Notes: generated by a model not told the origin, from the letters alone. Counted from the first letter of the stretch, positions 6,595-12,504 are shown. The stretch: DNA of 12,654 nt from Clostridia bacterium (GCA_017472105.1 JAFUQY010000402.1:1-12654), one strand, 5' to 3'. Translations and numbers: made by a program.

Positions 6595-6652
6595 AGCATT
6601 CTCCTTCTGTCAGGCTTTTGTCAGGCATTCGCCTAAAACTCTATTCTCTGAT

Positions 6653-6681
6653 AGTATAACACGAAATTCGTGCAAAGTCAA
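6653..6681 (-). promoter_or_regulatory. promoter of the 275-residue protein gene
   Basis: On the minus strand TTGACT (6676-6681), 17-base spacer, TATACT (6653-6658). The leader contains AGGCGAATGCCT (6623-6634), a small palindrome, and two copies of GCCTGACA in direct repeat (6611-6628), which could be an operator, though this is speculative. Confidence 0.75.
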
Positions 6682-6760
6682 GATTCTGCGCCGATTTTTG
6701 CATCCGTGCGCACAGAACCGGAGAAAAAACAGAAATTGATAAAAAACTTTTGAAAAAGGG

Positions 6761-6789
6761 TTGACAAAGCTGACGCGCTGTGGTATAAT
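6761..6789 (+). promoter_or_regulatory. promoter of tRNA-Thr
   Basis: Perfect consensus TTGACA (6761-6766), 17-base spacer, TATAAT (6784-6789), extended -10 TGG. It is back to back with the minus-strand promoter at 6653-6681. Confidence 0.9.
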
Positions 6790-6827
6790 AACATCCGTCG
6801 GCAGGAAACTCCGACAAAGGCTTCAAT

Positions 6828-6900
6828 GCTAATATGGCTCAGTTGGTAGAGCACATCCTTGGTAAGGATGAGGTCCCCGGTTCGAATCCGGGTATTAGCT
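6828..6900 (+). tRNA. tRNA-Thr (GGT anticodon)
   Basis: A 73-nt cloverleaf: acceptor GCTAATA with TATTAGC, D arm GCTC-AGTTGGTA-GAGC, anticodon stem CATCC/GGATG with loop TTGGTAA (anticodon GGT, reading ACC/ACT), T arm CCCGG-TTCGAAT-CCGGG and discriminator T. No CCA is encoded, so it must be added after transcription. It is a single-gene transcription unit with its own promoter and terminator. Confidence 0.97.
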
Positions 6901-6909
6901 TGAAAAGAC

Positions 6910-6941
6910 GGCATTCAGTCGCAAGGCTGAGTGCCATTTTC
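6910..6941 (+). terminator. intrinsic terminator of tRNA-Thr
   Basis: GGCATTCAG pairs with CTGAGTGCC (one G-T pair) around the loop TCGCAAGG, followed by ATTTTCATTT. Confidence 0.75.
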
Positions 6942-6957
6942 ATTTGTATCATTCTTT

Positions 6958-6989
6958 CAAAGCGATTCGTGCGGTGCGGGTCGCTTTTC
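6958..6989 (+). terminator. second intrinsic terminator after tRNA-Thr
   Basis: AAAGCGA (6959-6965) pairs with TCGCTTT (6981-6987) and is followed by TCTGTTTT. It gives a backup stop between the tRNA and the promoter at 7019. Confidence 0.65.
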
Positions 6990-7018
6990 TGTTTTGTCCG
7001 CACTCACCGCAGCGGTTC

Positions 7019-7048
7019 TTGACACGCATGTTACCGATGTGGTATAAT
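7019..7048 (+). promoter_or_regulatory. promoter of the membrane protein-MutS-like operon
   Basis: TTGACA (7019-7024), 18-base spacer, TATAAT (7043-7048) with extended -10 TGG. Confidence 0.85.
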
Positions 7049-7079
7049 TGAATAAAAGTCACCACAGAAAGGACACGCC

Positions 7080-7427
7080 ATGCTCACACCGAAGCGGCTG
7101 ATTGCGGAATACGAATTTCTCAGCGACAACCCATGCCCGCGGATCCGGATGCCCGTGAAGCAGCTGACGCGGGATCTTGCGGAGATTTATCTCTGGCTCA
7201 CGCTGGCGGTTCTGCTGTGTTACAGCGTCATGACCGCCGCATCGGTGTTCATCTGGATTTACGTCCCGTTTACGGTGTATCTGTACGCCCGCGTGTGGGA
7301 TCTCTACGGGCTGTCCGTGAAGAAGCTCATCGCCGCATGTGCAGTGTTCTTTGCCCTGTCAATTCCGTCGGGGATTCTGCTCCGGCGCGGCATTCTGATG
7401 CTGTTTGAAATTCTTGGAATCTTTTAA
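7080..7427 (+). CDS. small membrane protein of unknown function
   Basis: 115 residues; ATG at 7080 with AAAGGA seven bases upstream. The first 30 residues are soluble (LIAEYEFLSDNPCPRIRMPV), then about three membrane segments: two close together at roughly 35-72 (IYLWLTLAVLLCYSV and FIWIYVPFTVYLYA) and one at roughly 83-101 (LIAACAVFFALSIPSGILL). I do not recognise the family. Its stop codon (7425-7427) abuts the GGAGG used by the MutS-like gene, so the two are cotranscribed and probably translationally coupled. That pairing hints at a membrane-associated role with the ATPase, but nothing in the sequence shows it. Confidence 0.85.
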   Translation: MLTPKRLIAEYEFLSDNPCPRIRMPVKQLTRDLAEIYLWLTLAVLLCYSVMTAASVFIWIYVPFTVYLYARVWDLYGLSVKKLIAACAVFFALSIPSGILLRRGILMLFEILGIF

Positions 7428-7438
7428 GGAGGCGCGTG

Positions 7439-8953
7439 ATGAATCTGCTTTATCCCTTCGATTGCGTGGACGAAACCTTCCGGAAGGACGCCCGTGCACT
7501 GGCTTCGGTGAAGGCACTGGGTCTGACGCGCCTGCTTGCCATGGAGGAGCTGGATCTTCTGCGGCTTCTCACAGCTGACCGTGCAGTTCTCGCGTACCGG
7601 CAGGCGATTTTCCGCGATCTCGGGCAGAATCCGGCGCTGTACGATGTGCTGAAAAAGCTCCGCGAGTACCTTGCCGATCTGCGCGACCTCTCCCAGAAGC
7701 GTGTCGCCATGGGTTCGTCGACGGAGGATGTCCTCTACTCCTTCGGGGAGCTGAAGGTCTTCATCGACATGATCTCCGAAATCACCGATTCCGTGGAGGA
7801 ATTCCGCGAAAAGCTGACCTCGGACGCCCTGCTCAGCCTCATCGGAACCATGGACAGAATCCGCACCGACCCGAGCTTTCCCGAAGTGAAGGGATACGTG
7901 GACAGAATCCTCTCGACCCTGCGGTTTCCGCGGAGTGTGACCCTCGGCGTGAATCTGAACGCGCGCTTTGAGCCGTACGAGGTGGGCGTGGTTTCCATCA
8001 ACAGCGACTACTACATCGGCGGCGGCCTGTTCAGTGCCATGTTCGGCAAAACCGAAAAGGAAGGCGGACTGCGCTGCAATACACCCCTTGTGACCGGAGA
8101 AGCAGCCGCGTCTTTTTCCAACGCCATTTACAGCGTCATCAACACCGACATCGCGCGGAGTCTGAAAAAAGCCCGGAGCATGATGCTCTCCTACATACAG
8201 AACACGGTGTCGGGACTGGTATCCGTTTACGACGACCTGACCTTCATTCTGCGCGGCGCGGAGTACATCCGTGAGCTGGAAGCGAAGAAAATCCACACCG
8301 CTCTGCCCGTGTTCGGCGAAAACCTGCACCTGCACCGGCTGATCAATCCCGCACTGCTGCGCAAAATGAGCGCCGGACAGATCATCTCCAACGACGTGAC
8401 CCTCCCGGACGACGCGTGCGTGCTTCTCATCACCGGTCCGAACAGCGGCGGCAAGAGCGTGTACGTCAAAGCCATCGGAACCGCAGTGCTCACGGCTCAG
8501 CTCGGACTTCCCGTTCCGGCAGTTGAGGGAAATCTCCCCGTGTTCGGCTCGGTTTACTGCCACTTCCCTGCGGAAGATTCAGCGGATGACAGCCGTCTTG
8601 CCGAGGAATGCCGTGCGATGCGGGAAATCCTTGACGGCACGGATGCGGACTCCCTCATCCTCATGGACGAATCCTTCTCGGGTACCGGTTCCGCGGAAGG
8701 CGCCGTCATCGCAGAGGAAGTGCTGAAAACGATCCGTCACCGCCGCGCTGTCTGCGTGTATTCAACCCATCTGCACGAGCTCGCCGCAAGAGTTCCCGCC
8801 CTGAACGAAAAATCCCCGAAAATCGTGACGCTCTCGGCGGAATACGTCAGCGGACGGCGAACCTACCGGGTGATTCCGACCGAACCCGGCGGCAGAAGCT
8901 ACGCATACGAAATCGCGAAGCAGTACGGACTGGAATTCTGCGAAACCGAATAA
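7439..8953 (+). CDS. MutS-family ATPase (mismatch-recognition domain absent)
   Basis: 504 residues from the ATG at 7439, which has GGAGG six bases upstream; a GTG at 7436 is only three bases from the site and less likely. The C-terminal half is a MutS-type ABC ATPase: Walker A GPNSGGKS (residues 333-340), Walker B LILMDE (Asp410, Glu411) with the following SFSGT, and the switch histidines in YSTHLHELA. The N-terminal half is helical and resembles the MutS core/clamp region. The DNA mismatch-binding domain I of MutS and the Smr nuclease domain of MutS2 are both missing, so a role in standard mismatch repair is unlikely. It belongs to the MutS-related proteins often labelled MutS in genomes; the function is unknown. 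Confidence 0.88.
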   Translation: MNLLYPFDCVDETFRKDARALASVKALGLTRLLAMEELDLLRLLTADRAVLAYRQAIFRDLGQNPALYDVLKKLREYLADLRDLSQKRVAMGSSTEDVLYSFGELKVFIDMISEITDSVEEFREKLTSDALLSLIGTMDRIRTDPSFPEVKGYVDRILSTLRFPRSVTLGVNLNARFEPYEVGVVSINSDYYIGGGLFSAMFGKTEKEGGLRCNTPLVTGEAAASFSNAIYSVINTDIARSLKKARSMMLSYIQNTVSGLVSVYDDLTFILRGAEYIRELEAKKIHTALPVFGENLHLHRLINPALLRKMSAGQIISNDVTLPDDACVLLITGPNSGGKSVYVKAIGTAVLTAQLGLPVPAVEGNLPVFGSVYCHFPAEDSADDSRLAEECRAMREILDGTDADSLILMDESFSGTGSAEGAVIAEEVLKTIRHRRAVCVYSTHLHELAARVPALNEKSPKIVTLSAEYVSGRRTYRVIPTEPGGRSYAYEIAKQYGLEFCETE

Positions 8954-8959
8954 TGCCTC

Positions 8960-9017
8960 CTCCCGCGGAAAAATAAATAAAAGAATTTCAAAAAAGCCCT
9001 TGACAATTCCGCGGGAG
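8960..9017. repeat. 11-bp perfect inverted repeat around the tRNA-Cys -35 region
   Basis: CTCCCGCGGAA (8960-8970) and TTCCGCGGGAG (9007-9017) are perfect inverted copies 36 bases apart. The right arm lies between the -35 and -10 boxes of the tRNA-Cys promoter. In read-through RNA from the MutS-like gene it would form a GC-rich hairpin, but no T run follows. It is the only candidate 3' structure for that operon. Confidence 0.6.
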
Positions 9018-9028
9018 TGTAGTATAAT
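9000..9028 (+). promoter_or_regulatory. promoter of tRNA-Cys
   Basis: Perfect consensus TTGACA (9000-9005), 17-base spacer, TATAAT (9023-9028). Confidence 0.9.
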
Positions 9029-9046
9029 ATACACCGTCACAGGAAC

Positions 9047-9118
9047 GGCGACATAGCCAAGCGGTAAGGCAGAAGTCTGCAAAACTTTTATTCCCCGGTT
9101 CGATTCCGGGTGTCGCCT
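9047..9118 (+). tRNA. tRNA-Cys (GCA anticodon)
   Basis: A 72-nt cloverleaf: acceptor GGCGACA with TGTCGCC, D arm GCC-AAGCGGTAA-GGC, anticodon stem GAAGT/ACTTT with loop CTGCAAA (anticodon GCA, reading TGC/TGT), T arm CCCGG-TTCGATT-CCGGG and discriminator T, the expected base for tRNA-Cys. No CCA is encoded. It has its own promoter and terminator. Confidence 0.97.
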
Positions 9119-9121
9119 TTC

Positions 9122-9152
9122 AAAAATCCTGCACGGTAAGTGCGGGATTTTT
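9122..9152 (+). terminator. intrinsic terminator of tRNA-Cys
   Basis: AAAAATCCTGCAC pairs with GTGCGGGATTTTT (one T-G pair) around a GGTAA loop, followed by ACTTTTT. Confidence 0.85.
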
Positions 9153-9293
9153 ACTTTTTCCCTCTTACCTCTTCACTCTTCCCTCAGCCGCAGGATTTTT
9201 TGAAGTAATAGGTAAAAGGGAAGAAGGAATAAGTGAGGTAGCTTTTTCGCTGAGGCAAAAAGCTATTTTTATTATTAAAATGGCGGTGAGGTT
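9153..9293. other. non-coding stretch with pyrimidine/purine tracts and a hairpin
   Basis: A pyrimidine-rich tract (CCCTCTTACCTCTTCACTC, from 9161) is followed by a purine-rich tract around 9211-9240 (GGTAAAAGGGAAGAAGG) that is a loose inverted counterpart. At 9239-9265 TAGCTTTTT pairs perfectly with AAAAAGCTA, with TTTTT after it, so it could terminate transcription on the plus strand. No gene is visible here. The stretch leads into the four-helix-bundle relic and probably belongs to the same unit. Confidence 0.5.
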
Positions 9294-9413
9294 ATGGCAG
9301 ACAGTCCTTTGATTACAAAATCCAAGGAATTTGCTTTGCAGATTATCAAAGTCTGCAATTATGTAAAGCAGATGGAACGGATAACACAGCCGGTACCGGA
9401 TAGATTTTCTTAA
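9294..9413 (+). pseudogene. truncated four-helix-bundle (23S rRNA IVP family) protein
   Basis: A 39-residue ORF beginning MADSPLITKSKEFALQIIKV. This matches the first helix of four-helix-bundle proteins of the 23S rRNA intervening-sequence family, which normally run about 115-125 residues and continue with a second helix and an RSGTSIGAN-type motif. Here the family pattern stops after about residue 29 (KQMER) and a short unrelated tail leads to TAA at 9411. The later helices are not found downstream, where the EamA gene starts 14 bases after the stop. The ribosome site is weak (GTGAGG). I interpret it as a deletion remnant; assignment from memory of the family. Confidence 0.6.
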
Positions 9414-9427
9414 ATGCGGAGGTCATT

Positions 9428-10318
9428 ATGAAAAAGCAAAATTCACCGAAAGGGATCCTGTTCTGTCTCATCGCCGCCGTGGTGTGGGGCTTTGCCTTTG
9501 CCGCGCAGGCGCTCGGTGCGGATCATCTCGGCGCGTTCACCTTCAACGGGGCACGGTTCCTGCTGGGCACGCTCGCGCTGGTTCCGGTGATCCTGATTTT
9601 CGAGAAAAACGAACACGACGCGAAGAAAATGAAAACCACCGTCATCGCGGGACTCTGTGCCGGATGTGCGCTCTTTGCGGCGTCGTGGCTCCAGCAGGTC
9701 GGCATCCAGCTCACCGACTCCGCGGGAAAAGCCGGCTTCATCACGGGGCTCTACATGATTATCGTACCCATTTTCGGTCTCTTCCTCGGTCAGAAAACCG
9801 GTGTGCAGAGCTGGATCGGTGCCGTTCTCGGCGTTGCGGGGCTGTTCTTCATCTGCTTTGACACCTCCGCCGGATTCACATTCACCACCGGAGATATCTT
9901 CCTCGTCGCGTGCGCAGGCGTGTTTGCTCTCCACATCCTCATCATCGACCGGTTCGGGGACAACATCTATTCCCTGCGCTTCTCGATGGTGCAGTTTGCC
10001 GCTGCCGCCGTGCTCAACCTCACCATGGCGCTGATCTTTGAGGAAATCGCGTTGTCGGGTATCGTCCTCGCAGGCATCCCGATTCTCTACTGCGGCATCA
10101 TGTCCACGGGCGTGGCGTACACCTGCCAGACGCTCGGACAGAAGCACAGCGAACCGACCTCGGCGTCCATTCTGCTCTCGACGGAATCGGTCTTCTCCGC
10201 CATCGGCGGCGCGCTGATCCTTCACGAACGCATGCAGCCGATGGCGTACCTCGGATGTGCCCTCATCTTCGCGGGAATTGTGCTCTCGCAGGTGAAGATA
10301 AAGAAAAATGCGGAATGA
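9428..10318 (+). CDS. EamA/DMT superfamily transporter
   Basis: 296 residues with about ten hydrophobic segments arranged as two EamA repeats, the standard form of drug/metabolite transporter family permeases. N-terminal GILFCLIAAVVWGFAFAAQ and the later SWLQQVGIQLTDSAGKAGF and FITGLYMIIVPIFGLFLGQ in the first repeat are typical; the second repeat ends with SILLSTESVFSAIGGALILHE, a strongly conserved family region. GGAGG is five bases before the ATG. The charged ends (MKKQNSPK and KIKKNAE) flank the membrane part. The substrate is unknown; relatives move amino acids or other metabolites. No clear promoter is visible between the relic gene and this start. Confidence 0.93.
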   Translation: MKKQNSPKGILFCLIAAVVWGFAFAAQALGADHLGAFTFNGARFLLGTLALVPVILIFEKNEHDAKKMKTTVIAGLCAGCALFAASWLQQVGIQLTDSAGKAGFITGLYMIIVPIFGLFLGQKTGVQSWIGAVLGVAGLFFICFDTSAGFTFTTGDIFLVACAGVFALHILIIDRFGDNIYSLRFSMVQFAAAAVLNLTMALIFEEIALSGIVLAGIPILYCGIMSTGVAYTCQTLGQKHSEPTSASILLSTESVFSAIGGALILHERMQPMAYLGCALIFAGIVLSQVKIKKNAE

Positions 10319-10325
10319 ATCCCAA

Positions 10326-10357
10326 AACGTGCAGTCAGCGATGGCTGTGCGTTTTTT
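10326..10357 (+). terminator. intrinsic terminator of the EamA gene
   Basis: AACGTGCAGTCA pairs with TGGCTGTGCGTT (12 pairs, three of them G-T) around GCGA, followed by TTTTG. It ends just before the convergent terminator of RNA copy 3. Confidence 0.8.
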
Positions 10358-10366
10358 GTTTGCGGA

Positions 10367-10506
10367 AAAAGAAAAACAGCCCATGAATCTGGACTGTTGT
10401 TCATTGGATTTGAAGCATCCGCACACACGAGGCTCCGGTTAACGACTCCGGAACGGTGTTTCCGCTTCGGTCAGCAGAAAGTAAAATGCTGATTTCTGTA
10501 TTAAGC
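10367..10506 (-). ncRNA. repeated structured small RNA, copy 3 (paired with a hydrophobic peptide gene)
   Basis: A roughly 140-nt minus-strand RNA from the promoter at 10513-10541 to a terminator at 10367-10398 (AACAGTCC with GGGCTGTT, T5CT5). It is the most divergent copy: the core reads CCGTTCCGGAGTCGTTAACC, so the hairpin pairs TCCGG with CCGGA where the other copies pair ACCGG with CCGGT, a compensatory change supporting an RNA structure. Near the 5' end TTTACTTTCT lies in the loop of a hairpin (TCAGCA/TGCTGA, 10471-10492) and is complementary to ten bases of the peptide leader (10761-10774 region). The hairpin loop TCGTTA is complementary to TAACGA in the peptide mRNA 3' region. Antitoxin role inferred. 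Confidence 0.65.
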
Positions 10507-10512
10507 ATATAT

Positions 10513-10541
10513 ATCATAACACATTTTTTCGCTTTCGTCAA
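10513..10541 (-). promoter_or_regulatory. promoter of RNA copy 3
   Basis: On the minus strand TTGACG (10536-10541), 17-base spacer, TATGAT (10513-10518). It lies about 125 bases downstream of the stop of the peptide gene, on the same strand. Confidence 0.75.
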
Positions 10542-10562
10542 GAGCAATTGAAAAAACTTCGT

Positions 10563-10642
10563 GAAAGTTTTGATACACCAGGCATAGGGAGATTTTGTCA
10601 ACGGCGGATCGTTACTCCGATGCCTCAACTCTCAAAACTCTC
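10563..10642 (-). other. structured 3' region of the peptide mRNA (copy 3 locus)
   Basis: Nested helices on the minus strand: GAGAGTTTTGA (10632-10642) with TCAAAACTTTC (10563-10573); AGGCAT (10620-10625) with ATGCCT (10580-10585); and a hairpin CGGA/TCCG (10605-10619) whose loop includes TAACGA. The equivalent region at 12505-12581 keeps the helices with different bases (GGCAT/ATGCC here, GCAC/GTGC there). The hairpin and GAGGC next to it are complementary to the core of RNA copy 3 (10429-10450) at about 18 of 22 positions. Confidence 0.55.
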
Positions 10643-10665
10643 ATCCGAATGTTATGTATTACACT

Positions 10666-10755
10666 TTACTTGTTATCGTTCTTGTAGTACATCATGATGG
10701 TATAAATCATGGTGACTGCTGCGACAATCAGACTTAATACAGAAATTAATAACAT
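10666..10755 (-). CDS. small hydrophobic peptide, type I toxin-like
   Basis: 29 residues: MLLISVLSLIVAAVTMIY forms one membrane segment, followed by TIMMYYKNDNK. Size, single span and a charged C-terminal tail are those of type I toxins and of the 'putative holin-like toxin' peptides of Bacillota. It has its own strong promoter (10794-10822) and a roughly 32-base leader containing GGAGGG, then ATTAGAAAGTAAAGG, then the ATG. The GGAGGG is 19 bases from the ATG, too far to serve it directly; AAAGG at 10760-10764 is nearer, four bases. The AGAAAGTAAA between them is complementary to RNA copy 3. A homologous C-terminus (MYYTIKMYYKD) is found at 12605-12654. Toxicity is inferred only. Confidence 0.6.
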   Translation of the reverse strand: MLLISVLSLIVAAVTMIYTIMMYYKNDNK

Positions 10756-10793
10756 AAAGCCTTTACTTTCTAATCCCTCCGTGCGGTAGTGTT

Positions 10794-10822
10794 ATTATAC
10801 CACATCTCTGCTTCAGATGCAA
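10794..10822 (-). promoter_or_regulatory. promoter of the hydrophobic peptide gene
   Basis: On the minus strand TTGCAT (10817-10822), 17-base spacer, TATAAT (10794-10799) with extended -10 TGG. It lies immediately after the terminator of the DUF3048 gene. Confidence 0.75.
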
Positions 10823-10823
10823 T

Positions 10824-10858
10824 ACAAAAAACAACGGCCGCAGGAGTCCCACAGCCGT
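10824..10858 (-). terminator. intrinsic terminator of the DUF3048 lipoprotein gene
   Basis: On the minus strand ACGGCTG pairs with CGGCCGT (10834-10858, one G-T pair), followed by TGTTTTTTG. Confidence 0.8.
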
Positions 10859-10866
10859 GTCGGTAT

Positions 10867-12189
10867 TCAGTTTTCCCAGCTGTATTCGAAATCGATGCCG
10901 GATGCGACGGAGTTGTCGACCACGCAGATGAAGGTCTTGCCGCAGTTGAGGATGAGCTCGTCGCCGTTGCGGTATTCGAGGTGCAGCGTGGAGGTCTTGC
11001 TCTCTCTTGACCAGTTGACAACCTTGCGGACGCCGTTGGTGATGTAGTAGCCCTGACCGCTTCCGACGGTGCCGACGGTGAGTCTGCCCGCTTCGTCGCC
11101 GGGGATGAGGTCGATCTCCGTGAACAGGATCAACACGTTCTTGACGGAGAGCTGTTCACCGGTCGTTGCATCGGTGTGCGCCATGCCGTTGTACTGGTAG
11201 CGGAGGTATTCCTTCGTTTCCTCATTGTACACGAAATCCACGGTGTTGATGGACGTGGACTGCATGTGCACATGGGACGCGGGGCTTCCGAGAGGTGTGT
11301 TGTCGGTCTCTTCGTCGTAGAACCGGAAGAGCGGCACCTGATTGGCGTCAAGCTCCGTGCGGTACTTCTTGAACGCGATGCCTTCCGCAATGGATTCGCC
11401 GCTTGCCATCATGCTGTGCTCGTAGCCGATGTTGTTCATGCGCCATGTGTCACGCCAGAACGTGGTGGGCAGGTACATGTTCACGCCGTCGAGGTTGCTG
11501 ATGCCGCGCCAGGAGATCTTCTCGTATGCCTGATTGCTTCCGCCGGCGTGGACGTAGATGGCGTCGTGGTTGGCGAGGAAGTCCACGAAATAGTCGCGGG
11601 AGGAGCGGATGGAGCCGACGGTGCCGAGGGTTTCGTAATCCTCCACAACCATCATGATTCTCGTAATGCCGCCTTCCGCTGCGCATTCGTAGTAAATGTC
11701 ACCCTCACACAGACCCGCCTGCGGGAGACTCTTCTTCATATTGTTGAGCATGATCGCCACGGGACGCCGGTCGCGCTCTTCGACAGTGGTGGTGTATCCA
11801 TTGAGATAGCTGTAAATGCGTTCCGGTTCTTCTTCCGCGGGTTCGGTTTCAGCCGGCTTGGTTTCCGGAGGAGCGGCGGTCTCCGTGTCGGATTCATCGG
11901 AGAACTCCTTGATGTCCGAATCGGGATCGGTCAGAAGCTCGGCGTCGGACGGGAGGGTTTCCGGTGCGGTTTCCTCCGTCTCCGGCTCGGTTTCGGGCTC
12001 CGTCTCAGGCTCCGTTTCAGTCACTTCGGGTTCGGTTTCGGGTTCCGGCTCGGTTTCGGGCACGGTCTCGGTTACGCCGGGAGTTTCGGGGGCATTGGTT
12101 TCGGTGTCGGCAGTCTCCTTGCCGCATGCGGACAGAAGCATCATCGCCGCAAGCAGGAACGCCGCAATCCTGGTCTTGTAGGAATTCAT
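10867..12189 (-). CDS. DUF3048 domain lipoprotein (YerB-like)
   Basis: 440 residues from the ATG at 12189. The N-terminus is a lipoprotein signal (MNSYKTRIAAFLLAAMMLLSAC) with lipobox LSAC and Cys22 as the lipidation site. Residues about 25-120 are a low-complexity Thr/Glu/Pro linker with repeated ETEPETEP-type units, then an acidic patch (DSDIKEFSDESDTE). The C-terminal 300 residues match DUF3048: RRPVAIMLNNMKKSLPQAGL, EGGITRIMMVVED, GSIRSSRDYFVD, HAGGSNQAY, and NWSRESKTSTL. B. subtilis YerB is the nearest named relative; its function is not known. A TTG at 12198 is an alternative start nine bases upstream. The linker should hold the domain away from the membrane outside the cell. Confidence 0.92.
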   Translation of the reverse strand: MNSYKTRIAAFLLAAMMLLSACGKETADTETNAPETPGVTETVPETEPEPETEPEVTETEPETEPETEPETEETAPETLPSDAELLTDPDSDIKEFSDESDTETAAPPETKPAETEPAEEEPERIYSYLNGYTTTVEERDRRPVAIMLNNMKKSLPQAGLCEGDIYYECAAEGGITRIMMVVEDYETLGTVGSIRSSRDYFVDFLANHDAIYVHAGGSNQAYEKISWRGISNLDGVNMYLPTTFWRDTWRMNNIGYEHSMMASGESIAEGIAFKKYRTELDANQVPLFRFYDEETDNTPLGSPASHVHMQSTSINTVDFVYNEETKEYLRYQYNGMAHTDATTGEQLSVKNVLILFTEIDLIPGDEAGRLTVGTVGSGQGYYITNGVRKVVNWSRESKTSTLHLEYRNGDELILNCGKTFICVVDNSVASGIDFEYSWEN

Positions 12190-12246
12190 AGCAGTCAAAC
12201 CGTCTCTTTATGTAAAATAATGGGTTTTCGCAGAGGTTCACCCATC

Positions 12247-12275
12247 ATTGTACCGAATCCTGACAGGAAAGTCAA
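12247..12275 (-). promoter_or_regulatory. promoter of the DUF3048 lipoprotein gene
   Basis: On the minus strand TTGACT (12270-12275), 17-base spacer, TACAAT (12247-12252). Confidence 0.75.
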
Positions 12276-12311
12276 GGCGTTTTTGGGAAATCATGCAAAA
12301 TAACGAAAAAA

Positions 12312-12342
12312 TAAAGAAAAACAGCCCCGTGAAGGACTGTTT
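12312..12342 (-). terminator. intrinsic terminator of RNA copy 4
   Basis: On the minus strand AACAGTCC pairs with GGGCTGTT around TTCACG, followed by TTTCTTTATTTTT. Confidence 0.8.
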
Positions 12343-12445
12343 GTTCTTGTTTTGAAGGAACGGCACACACGAGGCACCGGTTAACGACTCCGGCACGATG
12401 CCATTCTGCTTCTGAGTCAGAAAGAACTCATAATTATGCTTTTCA
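12312..12445 (-). ncRNA. repeated structured small RNA, copy 4
   Basis: Minus-strand RNA from the promoter at 12452-12480 to a terminator at 12312-12342. Its core is almost identical to copy 1 (AGAAGCAGAATGGCATCGT, hairpin CCGGAGTCGTTAACCGG, GTGCCTCGTGTGTG), with the single loop change CGCTA to CGTTA. Near the 5' end CTTTCT lies in the loop of a TGAGT/ACTCA hairpin (12413-12430), as in copy 3 but with a different stem. Upstream on the same strand is the 3' end of a second hydrophobic peptide gene. Antitoxin role inferred. Confidence 0.65.
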
Positions 12446-12451
12446 TGTAAT

Positions 12452-12480
12452 ACTATACCACATTTTCCGCTGTGCGTCAA
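12452..12480 (-). promoter_or_regulatory. promoter of RNA copy 4
   Basis: On the minus strand TTGACG (12475-12480), 17-base spacer, TATAGT (12452-12457); near-identical to the promoter of copy 1. Confidence 0.75.
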
Positions 12481-12504
12481 GAGGGTACCTAACAAAATTC
12501 AGAA

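Noticed and set aside
10666..10720. Antisense promoter facing the peptide gene (GTTCTT, 17 bases, TATAAA with extended -10 TGG on the plus strand)
   Set aside because: The -35 is poor and the right-edge locus does not keep a good match, so I do not claim a classical antisense antitoxin.
12216..12250. Hairpin ATGGGT/ACCCAT followed by TATTTT in the lipoprotein leader
   Set aside because: Its 5' arm reaches into the -10 region, so the transcript probably lacks part of the stem; too weak for an attenuator call.
11176..12303. 375-codon plus-strand frame across the DUF3048 gene, and similar frames over 7424-8563 and 9443-10426
   Set aside because: All are antisense to well-supported genes, lack ribosome sites and have no family resemblance.
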